The notes beneath the pieces were generated by a model that saw only the letters and a program-made list of their open reading frames with translations, did not search any database and was not told where the DNA came from. A stretch of DNA of 64,000 nt, from assembly GCA_947652115.1 (NCBI GenBank), contig OX393565.1:5892381-5956380 (forward strand), written 5' to 3'. The position numbers and the translations under genes were made by a program. Origin of the DNA: Blastomussa wellsi. Lineage: Eukaryota; Cnidaria; Anthozoa; Scleractinia; Plerogyridae. Positions 25,063 to 36,700 of the stretch are shown piece by piece; position 1 is the stretch's first letter; each line of letters begins with the position of its first letter.

Positions 25063-25246
25063 ATGTTTGTGCGCAGTTTTTACTTTGTAACAAAGATCTA
25101 TCTGGTCTTTTGCTGTGTTTCCATAGAAACCATTTTTGTACTGCTCTTTGCAGGATTGTGAATAGACACTACTGATGCGGGTAATATAGCCAATCTGAAG
25201 TTCAAAAGTGGAGTCTTCGTAAAACCAAAGTAACTTGCCAATTCAG

Positions 25247-25580
25247 ACAATTCAGTGAACCAGTCAAAACCAAAGGAATCACTCTAGCCAATCACTGCAC
25301 AAATGATACACTCAGACAATTCAGTGAACCAATCAAAACCAAAGGAATCACTCTAGCCAATCACTACACAAATTACACACTCGGACAATTCAGTGAACCA
25401 GTCAAAACCAGGGGATTCACTCTAGCAAATCACTGCACAAATGACACACTCAGACAATTCAGTGAACCAATCAAAACCAAAGGATTCACTCTAGCCAATC
25501 ACTGCACAAATGACATACTCAGACAACCAATGAACCAATCAAAATGACATACTCAGACAACCAGTGAACCAATCAAAATG
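25247..25580. repeat. 69-bp tandem array with two CCAAT-type sites per unit
   Basis: Units start at 25247, 25316, 25385, 25454 and 25523, an exact 69-bp period, followed by a shortened unit. Most units contain GTGAACCAATC and AGCCAATCACT. Confidence 0.95.
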
Positions 25581-25759
25581 CGAAGCAGGCTTGTAGCCGA
25601 CGCGAAGCGCAGGAAAACTCGTGCGAGCGTGTTGCGATTGTTTTTTTTTTTTTTGGCAAAGCAATGCAAAACCAAAGTAAAAGTAAATTACTTGCTCAAG
25701 TGAAAACAAGCGAGCACTTAGAACGCCCGTGGGTCAGGTATCAGCCCTCGCACGGGCCC

Positions 25760-25932
25760 GCATGAATGGCTCGCTACCCTGCGAGAGAATAATAGAACAA
25801 TCAATAGAAGTGATGCAACCAGCCCCCAAAACAGTAGCAACTTGCGCAAGATGATCGCTAGTAGAATTACAAGCCAACACGAGAGCTGCTGCACTTCTGT
25901 TACAAATCCGGAAAGTGAAGGCTTGCAATATT
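25760..25932. repeat. Dispersed repeat shared with 61015-61145
   Basis: The two copies align from ATGAATGGCTCG through ACAGTAGCAACT to AGTAGAATTACAAGC and GAGAGCTGCT. Confidence 0.8.
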
Positions 25933-25954
25933 AAAAAGGATGACCAGAAGAGCC

Positions 25955-26100
25955 ATATAGTGATAGTCAGGGGACAATCTTTGTCGAATCTGACTTATTT
26001 CATCCAATCAGAAACTAGCGCAAGAGCTCGGAAGTAATCGCGCGAGGAAGCACGTCATGTTGCTTAGCAACTTCAGGGACGAACACCTTGCGCTCAGTCC
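25955..26100. repeat. Dispersed repeat, inverse of 44595-44705
   Basis: The blocks ACTTATTTCATCCAATCA, TAGCGCAAGAGCTC and CATGTTGCTTAGCAAC recur in reverse complement at 44600-44705. Confidence 0.65.
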
Positions 26101-26424
26101 CGTCCCGGAGGCGGGGTTTCGTCATCCATTGGGACTTGCAATTGTACCCCGTCTGGTATTAAATGCGTAACCTTAGCCGCTACTGGCTCTGACTGGTTGT
26201 TTCTCACTTTTAAATTTCCCGAGGAAATAACGACCAATCAGAGACGCCATTGACATGCAACTACCCAAGGTGTATCAGGAACATGAAAGCTGAAGCATAT
26301 CACCCTTCTGATGAAAAACATATACGTTTTGGTATTTAAGGGTTTAATTTAGGAAATGTGCAGTGTCCCCTCCCCTCCCCGACTGTTTCACCCAGTGTTT
26401 TGTTGTGTTTGTAATAACAATGTT

Positions 26425-27106
26425 ATGCACCAGTGATTTGAAACCCCCGCCTCCGCCCATTGGGGATACCCGGGGCATTCACTTTTACTGTCAGTGAAAT
26501 GCAGCGAAAGTCCCGCCTTGCGGGGAAAAATTCAGGGTGAACTCACCCGCCCTCTAAACATCAAGCACAATTTATTTAATAGAATATAATTTTTAACAAC
26601 TAGAGCTTTCACAGGATTTTGTCATACCACAAACATACTTTTTGCGTAAGTTGTTTTGAACCCAGTCCAGGCGCAGTGGCCTAATGGTTAGTGCGCTGGA
26701 CTCCGGATCGGACGGTCCGGGTTCGAGCCTCTAGCCGGGGTATTGCATTGTGTTCTTGGGCAAGATGCTTTACTCTCACAGTGCCTCTCTTCACCCAGGT
26801 GTATAAATGGGTACCGGCGAATTTACTGCTGGGGGGTAACCCTGCGATGGATTAGCATCCCATCCAGGGGAAGTAGAAATACTCCCTGTCGCTTCATGCC
26901 ACAGAAACCGGGATAAGCTCCGGCCTGATGGGCCACTAGGCCCGAATGCAGACTTTACCTTTTTACCGCATTGTATAGCAAAACCGTGAAAAATTTGCAT
27001 TCCCCGACTACCGGGGTACCTAAATCAAGTAAAAACAAGGTGAAAATCCCTTTGCCCCGGGTATCCCCAATGGGGGAAGTGCGGGGATTTCAAATGACTG
27101 GTGCAT
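26425..27106. mobile_element. MITE with terminal inverted repeats, interrupted by a SINE
   Basis: ATGCACCAGT-ATTTGAAA plus CCCATTGGGGATACCCGGGG on the left is mirrored by CCCCGGGTATCCCCAATGGG plus ATTTCAAATGACTGGTGCAT on the right. The SINE at 26668-26962 occupies the middle, so it inserted later. Confidence 0.85.
26668..26962 (+). mobile_element. Full-length tRNA-derived SINE
   Basis: The tRNA-like head has an A box (TGGCCTAATGGTTAG) and a B box (GGTTCGAGCC), with GACTCCGGATC as the anticodon arm. The body runs through CTTGGGCAAGATGCTTTACT and TATAAATGGGTACCGGCGAA to GGGCCACTAGGCCCGAATGC. It is the best-preserved copy of the family in the window. Confidence 0.9.
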
Positions 27107-27547
27107 GACTTTTTTTTCATGTGGTTATTCAAGAAAACACGAATTACAATATTTTAAAAATAAAATATATTTCCAAACTCTTCTCTATTATGCAGCTTGA
27201 AACTGACAAACAACAGCAAATTTTCGACAGTCAGAAGATTCATATCTGATCAACATATATACAATATTGGTCGAGAAAAAATCCTTTAAATTAAAAGACT
27301 CTGGTAGGTAAAGTCGATGCATTTACACTCTTCTTAAATATATTAAAATTCTTTCGACAAATTTACAAATTTGCATGCATTTATAATGCTGTGAAACTGG
27401 TTTGGAAGTTCAGAACGCATTTCAAATACTCAGAAATACTACATTTGAAGTAATATCAAACATAGTTGCAATCAATTAATTGTCCACACTGTAAGTGGAT
27501 GTTTGTATTTCAGCGTATTTGCAGTCACTGAAATAAAAAGAATCTAA

Positions 27548-27553
27548 TTTATT
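27548..27553 (-). terminator. Poly(A) signal of the coiled-coil gene
   Basis: AATAAA on the minus strand, about 50 bases into the last inferred exon, which begins after a TTTTCAG acceptor near 27596. Confidence 0.7.
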
Positions 27554-27785
27554 GAACTTCATGTCTTGTATACGGCCTCCTTGAGCAAACAGTCTGAAAA
27601 GGAAACAAACGTGTATGTAAATCTCATGAAAACACAACAACTATTCTACTTCGCCGTTAAAAAAGAAAGTTTCAAAACAAGGAACAACCGCAGAGGCAAA
27701 AATCGGCGTGAATTTTTGTGAGAAGTTTGTGAAACCAGGAATCATCTTATGGAAACGAACCATAACAAATGAGACAACAGACTTA

Positions 27786-30700
27786 CTAGAATCCAAACCA
27801 TTTTCTAAATGTCCTGCTAAAGAATCCTTGCTCTTCTGTAAAACAAAAAAATGAAAACATATGTTGGAACGGGGTTTAGCCTATTAACCAGAAGCTTGTC
27901 ATGGATCAAAGTGAACTAGTTAATTTTCCCTGAATTCTCGCGATGCGCGAGTGTATCTCGAGGCCCACGCGAGGGCATTGAACCAGAGTCGCGCGCTTCG
28001 GGTGATAACTTCTAGCTTAACAAACACCCACGCTAGGACGTGGCGTCTTGATGCAACAACCATTTGCAGAAAGAAAACCACTTTGATCAATCACACATAC
28101 AGGAAACAGATAATCCAGTTAATCAGTTAAAACTAGAAGCTAATTACTTTGACAAAAAATGAAAAACGCGCTATTACTAATTTCATATATAAACCTGTAA
28201 CATTAATTTGTGTTGCTTCTTTGATCAAGTAACTTAACGTTAATTAACTTACCAATTTTACAGTCAAGGCTGGCTTTGACCTCGTTCTGAGGAGACCAAT
28301 CGTCATCCTTCTTAGTTTGAGCCAATTGGGAAGCAGTTGGGTTAGAGACGGGGAGGTACGGTGATTGGCCAGGCCGCAACTGAATACCGTCACCTGCAGA
28401 ACACAGAAAGCACTGAAACAGAATCAACTACAATGTCATCTCTCTTATATAGAGAGGTATGTGCGGGACCAAAAAGTACGTTTTTCGATCCGTTTTGCTA
28501 TAAAACAGGGTAAGATTTTGGCCATTTCGCTCTGAGAGAGGATATTTCTTGTAAGAGGCTTGCTTTATGAGCGTTACCATTTTTATCTCCAGAAATACAC
28601 TTGACTAAACTTCGGGAATTTAGGGTCCTCAACTGCTTACGCAAACCGAAAAATTTCCTATATAAAGCCTGGTCTGAAATAAGCTTGGTATTGTTTGGGG
28701 TTGAGGTCTGAAATCGCATAGCTTGTGTGACTGAAGTAAGGTACAGGTTTCAGGAAGCGCGCCACACATCTCCTGTCTAAACTATCGGAGAGTATGGGAT
28801 TATTATAACTTATGGACGAAACACGGATACTAGTAGGCTCCAAATAGTTATGAGCCATTCAAATATAATTATCTAGAAAACGTGCATTCCACAGCTTACT
28901 ACAGAGTGTTTCACGAGCCTTACCTCCATCACAAATAGATAATGGGCCAACTGTTGCGCTAATGCTACTCAATCCTTCAGCTCTGTAGTCAGTTTCATGT
29001 CTCTTTCTTAAAACGGAAATGCCATGCACAATGTGTAGTCCAGTAACATTGGACTTGTGGTGACGACGTTTGCCTAAAGAAATGTAAAAAATACGGTATT
29101 CTCGCTATAACTTAATTTTACTTGATTGGAGCGGTGGGTATAAGGTTTAGTAAAATTGGAGAACTCTAACAGAATTTTGGGACACTTTCAGTAATTTTTA
29201 CCAGGACGTTTCAAGATTTACATGAAAGCCCTTGCAAAATACTTGTGCAAATTCAGCGTATGTAATCTGCTGCTGGACTCAACGAATTGTGTTGACTTCA
29301 TGATTATATCGAATAATGGCTAGAATACCATAAATTTTAAGGATCTGGCCCACTGTAGCATTTTGGCTAGTTTCGTCTTAAAAGTACGTTTTTCAGAATA
29401 ACTGCGTGAATTTTAATTGTTCACCTCTGGGAATAAAGATGAAACACTTCCCATACCTGAAACAGTTCACGACAATGTAAAACTGAACCGTATTAAACCA
29501 AAGTAGATCGTTCAGGGCCCGCGGAGCGGATTTTCAAGTGGGAGTGGGGACTAACGCGAACGCGTTAGCGTCAGCTAACTAGGGGAGTCCTGGAGCATGC
29601 TCCCCGGGGAAATTTGAAATTAAAGTCTTCTGAAATGGCTAGAAATGGATCTAAAACTGCCAAAAGTGAAATTAATTCTTATTCTTAAATTCTTAATAAC
29701 AAAACAACGAGTAACAAACTGGCCTTCACGTTTGACCAAATTTAAATGAGTAGACTAACTTCTAAGCTAAACCCAACAGACGGATTCTTTAAAGGTACCC
29801 AAGTTGCTTTTTCGATTGCCATTGAGAGCTGCGAGAAAACCCTCGAAAAACTAAATTGGATCGCAACGGACAAATTAGAATAAAGCTGCGTTTCCTAAAA
29901 ACAATGTAATGTACTTTTTTTTAAAAGACAGACCTGCTTTACTAAAGTAAAAAGAAATAGTGATTTGATCAGCCAAAATGGGGGGAGGGGGGGGTAGGGG
30001 GCAGCCCCACCCCCTGCGCGGTCCCTGCCGTTTTACACTATCTTACTATCCATATACCTTTCAGAGCAGCTTTGAAGAAGAGTGGGTTGACTGTTTTTAG
30101 CTTCTTAGTTTCGACTCTTTCCTTTGGGACTGGAATATCTTTCTCAGTATGAGATTCAGCATCGTTGGTCACAACAACGAACAACAATGACTGGTCCTTC
30201 AACTGTCCACCGCCTAAAAAACAAACCGTCAAAACAAATTGCAACATCATGTTCACGTTTCCCAATAATTCTTAATTTTTTTAGGAGTAGTATTGTACCT
30301 TTGTCGTCGTCGAGCAAGTCCAGGTTAACTGGCTGTTGACTGACTTCCTTGTTTGGCAGGAAATCGTCGAATGGAGATGACTGCTGCTCGAAATAATCAT
30401 CAGCTAGGCAACAAAATGGGCAAGAATAAAAACTTACTCCTTATGACGCGCTATCCACAAAAACTGAATCTAAATGAATCTATTGTCAGACGTTATTTAA
30501 CCAACAATTCACACTATTTTTTATAACTTGCTTGTTTACAACGTCTTGACATATTGTTTTTATTAACTCCTCGCCCATGGCTTAAAATAAAAAACCAACG
30601 ACACAATGTAACGACATCAAGACATTCAGGTGTACCGTGTGATGCGTTTATAAAATGCCAATCAAAGACACAGCAACCGCACGTAGAACCGTGACTCCAC

Positions 30701-33700
30701 GTCTTTCTGTTGGTTTCCCAAAAACCTCAGCCAATCAACAAGTACCTAAACAATCTTGCATGAATGTTTTGCACCTAGAAATCATGCAACATTCGTCACA
30801 CACATAGCACATAGCGAAACAAAATTCTTGTTCACTTTAGCTACTGATATGACACTTCAGTATCACGCATACACACATTTAACACTTATCACGCATACTA
30901 TTAAACACTTCCAGCACTTAACACGCATACCGTTACCGTTAAACACGTTTTATACTTATCACACACTTCTTTAAACACATTCAAGACTTATAACACATTC
31001 AGTTAAACACGTTCAACACTTATCACGCATACCGTTAAACACGTTCACGACATCAGCGGCCATTTCTGGAACATCTGCATTTTCCAAACTTTCTGTCTCC
31101 TTTAGCGAGCCGCATGCTTCTTCAAGTTTGTCCTTTTGCTCTGTTGATGACAAACAAAACTAAACGTAGATTCAATTTACGTTTTAACATATTTTTAAGT
31201 ACACTGTAACAAAATTCCCATATTTTAAATAAGATATTTTCTGTCGTTAATTTAATTCAAAAACTAAAAGAGCTGTGAAATGATCAAAAATTGAATAACT
31301 TGAACATAAAACTACTCGTTAAAATTTTAGTCAACACTGTGAATTGTTTTTGTCTTGTTCAAAGGATTTTTTTCTATCGAGATCTTTATGTGTGGACTTC
31401 AAGTCTGACAAAATTGAACTCAAGAATTCAGAATTCAGAATTCAGTTTAACAAAATAATTAATGGAACTATTATAACTACAACATTAAACTACTTTACCT
31501 TTGCAATTATCCAGCAATTCTGCCATTTTCTTTTCTTGAACGTTCCGTTTCTGCAACGTAGCATTGTTGGAACTCATCTGGTCCTGCAACTCTGCAATCT
31601 GTTGAGACATGTCTTCTTGTTCTAGAGTAGCCTTCTGTCTTATCTGTGTTTGGATGCTGGTCATAAGTCCCTCGGCTCTTGAAATTTTTGTATAATTTCT
31701 TTCTGGTAGGGGTTTGGCATTTCAAACTCCTTCAATTGCTCTGAAAATAATCATAAGACTAAGCTTAGCGACGAAATATTACTCAATAATCATTTCCAGT
31801 TTAATTAATTCTCCCAGCAAAAACAATAGAACAGGCATCAAATACGGTAAAACTTGAACGCGAGTAAGCCACGTCACAATTGGCTTTGCTCTTGTTTCTG
31901 ATTGATTAAAAAATATAGTCATGTAGACTTTTGAGCGTACTGCATACCTTTTTTGTTGTTCAGCACGTTTCCCATACTATCAGGTTGCTCTCTAACGTCT
32001 TTGTTTTTCGTCAGGAAATCGAATGGAGATGTCTTTGGTTCGAAGTAATCGTCAGCTAAGCAACAAAACGGACAATCAGAACTTGTTGTATATAGGTCTG
32101 TCTTTAGCTTCAGAATGAATGAGTTTCATCAAAATATATCGCGATCCTAAACGTAAACAAGACTGTGCTAACATAATTTATTAATTCTTATGCGTTTTTT
32201 CTTTGGAAACGTTTTGAACTGTAGGATGTTGGATCTTCGTCATTTAACATCACGTTGGACAACGTCTAATTTTCGTAGCCAATTCAAGACTGAACCATGT
32301 AACACATTAAAAGCATTTAGGCATCTTTTTGAGATCTTCATTAACAATATTTTGCTGTTAAGTTTCCGAACTTCTCAGCCAACAGTCGTTTAAAGACTGA
32401 ATCGAACTGAGCAACTGCATTTGCATTTTAGGGGGTATGCGCCAAGTATAAATTGACATGAAAACCTTAAATAAACCAAATAACTGAATCACACTTATCA
32501 CTTATCACGCATACCGTTAAACACGTTCACGACATCAGTTGGAATCACTGGATCATCTGCGGCCTCCACATTTGTTACCTCATTCAAGGAGCTGCATGCT
32601 TGTTCAAGTTGCTCTTTTTCCTCTGTCAATGACAAATAAATTAAAATTATGACAAATTTAATTAAAGACATAGACGTCTCCGGTTTCCTTAACATGAAGC
32701 GACTAGGATGGGATGCTAGCCATCACGGGGTTTCTCCCAGCATTAAATCGCTGGTACCTATTTATACACCTGGTCCCAGTTGTTCAAAGGGTGGATATCG
32801 CTATCTAAGGGATAAATCACTATCCAGTGGATAAGTGTTGGCAAAACAAACTGCACTATCCACTGGATAGTGATTTATCCAGTGGATAGCGTTATCCACT
32901 CTTTGAACAACCGGGGCCTGGTGGTTAGTGTTATTCAGCCTTTGAACAACCGGGGACAGATAGGACGCAGCGAGACACTAACGAGAGTAAAGTGTCTTGC
33001 TCAGTTGTCTTGCCCAAGTACATAACGCAGTGCTAGAACCCAGGCCACTTGATCTGGCGTCCAGCGCACTAACCATTAGCCCCCGCTCCTCCCAAAAGAT
33101 ATTTGGCAGTTAAGCTGCGTAGTAGCTATACATAACCAGCACCTTTACAATTCGTCAGTAGCTGTACCATGTCCATTTTGTGGGCATCCAAGTTTTGCAA
33201 TGTGTCATTGCTGGAGCTCAGCTCGTTCTGCAATTCTTGAACAATCTGTTGAGACCTATCTGCATGCTCAAAAGGAACCTCCTCGCCAGCATCCGTAGTA
33301 CTTTTCTTTTTTTGGACACCACTGCTATCGTCCAGTCTCTCCTGTATTTCTTTGATTTCATCTTTTAGGGAGAAGTTGATCTCTTCCAATTCTTTCTCTC
33401 GCTCTGAACACAAGAGCTAAGATCAGTGACAAAGAATTGATCTTGGACAAAACATATTTCAATCTCAATAATAATTTATCAAGTTGAAACAAAGATAATC
33501 ATAACCGTGAAGGAGGTTTGAATACCCGGTCTTAATGAGCATAGATTTACTTCTTATAGTTCTTGTTTCGATTAAGAAGGTATATGAAACACTCGAAACA
33601 GTGTTTCATCGGCTATCTAAACACCAAATTTCGTCAAAAATACTCCACTGCGCGGCGTATTTACAAACCTCTTCTCCGTGTTTGGATATCCAAAAGAATT

Positions 33701-36700
33701 GAACTCTGTCTCTCGAATTTGATATACTACTTTTAGCTACCGCTTACAAATAATTGAATCATTGAGTTTGAAATCATACCTTTATTGTTTTTCATTCGTC
33801 CCTTTTTGCCTTTGTTTTTCTTCTCCAACTCAGCATTTCTGGCATTTAATCTGCAACTCAATTCAATAATTTGCTGCAATTTTTCTTCAAGTTCTCTGTC
33901 GATCTCCTGTCGCTCCTCTGCTTGAGTACTGATTTCATTATCCAGCCTCCCTTGCAGAACTTTCAGGAAGCAGTCAAACGTTTCCAATTCTTTCTCTTGT
34001 TCTGAAAAGATCATACAAGCAAACTTAGTTGTCAAATGATTGTCGATTTAGTGTTTGATTTACAAGTAGTTTCTTTTTCTGGTATTGTAGTGAAATCGGA
34101 GGGCTTGTGCCTTTTGTACTGTGAACCGAGATTGGAGAATTTGTTTCTGTCAAGCCAATTTGCGCGCTGTTTTATACGCCTTGTGACTATACTAGATAAA
34201 GTCTGCATACGACCCTGTATGAAAAACGTTACAAAAACACTTTACAACTTCATTTATTTCATACATACTGAACAAATGACTGTGAAAATATATCGTTCAT
34301 CCAATCAGAGACACAAACGATAGTACTTCACAGTGGAGGGCAACAAGCGCGGCTTTCAGTAAGAAAAACTCTAAGTACGTAATAAAAAAACATTACACCA
34401 TGGAAAGCGCTTGAACGATTTTTATTCACTCGTTACTAATGCATCAAAAAACAAACGTGAGCGCAGCGAACGAGTGAGATTTTTTATGCATAGCAACTCG
34501 TGAATAAAAATCGTTCGTGCGCACTTTTTAAGACTTTATACGTACCTCGACTGCCATCAAACAGTGAGGTTATCCTGTCTTTCTCTTCAATTTCCTTCTC
34601 TAACTCAGCATTCCTAGCAATCAGTTCAACAATTTGCTGTGATTTATCTTCAAGCGCCTCATTAATCACCGCCTTCTCCATTGTGTGCGTGTTGGTCATA
34701 TGTTCCAGCCTGTCTTGAAGCTCCTCAAGTTGCTGTTTCAGCAAGGCATTTGTATTTGCCAAGCCCATTTCTCGTTCTGAAAGTATTCCAAGAATTTTGT
34801 TGTTAAACAGTGTAAAAGTAATTTGCGTTTCCAATGGTTTTGCACTTCAAGCTTAGTGATTGGTTTAAAAAGTGTGCGCCACATTTTCAACCAATCAGAA
34901 GTAAAACCAAAGAGCAAACGTGACTTGTTTGCTCATTTTTTCCGCGCTTCTTGCCGGCTACATGTGACTTCCGAGTTTTGATTGGCGCACTGGATTGTCA
35001 GTGTCCTTTGTTTGCTCATTTTTCCCGCGCTTCTTGTCGGCTACATGTGACCTCGAGTTTTGATTGGTGTACTGGATTGGCTGTGTCCTTTGTGATTGGT
35101 CCTTTGTTATAGCTTTGAATTTTCGACACTGAATCGGCAAACATTGCACGCAGCGTTTAACTGGCATCTCCAACAAGTATGATTAGTTTCACAGAAGGTT
35201 TAGTAAACAGCAATTTTAACGAACAGTGTTCCAACGCTCATGTTATGGGCTCATTTCTAGTTTCTTTTATCTTCACCTTTACAAGATTTAAGCTCGTGTT
35301 CCTTTTTCAGAATGTCCTCTAACACTTCTTTCAATATTCGGTCAGTATCAACCAAGGTTGTTCGCAACTCACTGATATAGGCAAATTGTTGATAATTTTT
35401 CTCATTGCTTTTACTCAGTTGTTGCTGCAACTCTTTCTCCCGACTTTGAAGGGAACTGGTTAGTGTTAGCAGCTCGACGTTCTCTGCTACAAAAACAATT
35501 AAACAATCATTAGAAAGACTTAATCACTTTATTTCTTATATTTTTTTTCTTTCTTTTATTTTTAACGCATGTTTTCATGCCAATCATATCATTCATATAA
35601 ACATATAAATTATTGCACCGTAAATGAGCGCTTTCTCCCGAGTCACCTGCGTTTTAAGAGGGTCTCATTGGGGTTAACCGTTAGCCGTAAAATGGCCAAA
35701 AATTTAACCGTTAGGCGTAAAAATGAAAGAATTTTAACCGTTAGCCGTAAAAGATGTTAACCGTAAATGGTCCAAAGACGTTCAGTATGTTTTACAACAA
35801 TGGAAATTAATATTTAACTTCTTAAAACAATAGCAATTATTTTTTAATTTCTCCTGTTAACCGTAATGGAACAAAGTTAACCGTAAAAACCACTACCCCA
35901 TTGAGACCCTCTTTTAATAAAGTCGAAATAAAGTATCATGCAAAGGTTTTAATCATTCGACAATTTGTATAATTCATCGACTTTGTCTATTTAAGTGACC
36001 GAGTGTTTCGATTTCGATTGGCGAACTCCAATTTTTTTTTTATCGAAGAAGGAAAATAATGAAATGTAAGACGATCTCTCTTGCAAGCGCTATATACATG
36101 CACTAGTCAGCGGTGGTTTTGCGTGTTACATCTATAGTGGTCTTGGATTTTATTTTACAGACGTCACGGTGAAAGACTTTATTTGAGTTTAGAAACAAAA
36201 TGGTAGCTAGGGCCATTTCTTCCAGAAAGCTAAAACTTACTTTTGCATGTCTTAAGCTCCTCATTCAGGTTTGTAACTTCAGCCGACGTCTTCTTCAGTC
36301 TGTTTTGAGCTTCCACAGCTAACATTTTGGTTAGTTGGTTTTGCTTATTGTTTATTTCCTCTCTTGCAGCCAAAACATTCTTTAGTTCTGCGACTTGATG
36401 CTTGAGAGAGTTGTTTGCTTTGCAAAAGTTTGCAAATGTATCTGAGAATAAGCACATAATCGTTAAAGAAAACTCAGTCGTTATACTTCCGGTCAACGAG
36501 TTAACGGTCAGTCGGTTGTTTGGTCCGTCAGTCAGTCAGTCAGTCAGCAGTCAATCAGTCCGTCCGTCAATCATTTACTCACCCAGCGAGTTAGCTGACC
36601 AGCCTTTTAGTCGGCCGGTCGGTTGGGGTCAGTCAATCAAACAGTAAGTCAGTCACTTTCTCAATAATCTATCCGCCAACCATCCGGCCTTTTGCGCGGT

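Larger units (their letters stand above)
23386..27547. other. Intergenic region between convergent Pellino and coiled-coil genes
   Basis: No gene was found. The region contains the 3' flank of Pellino, dispersed repeats, a 69-bp tandem array, a repeat shared with 61015-61145, and a MITE interrupted by a SINE. Confidence 0.55.

Noticed and set aside
25247..25580. CRISPR-like array
   Set aside because: The repeats are contiguous 69-bp units without unique spacers, and the genome is eukaryotic.
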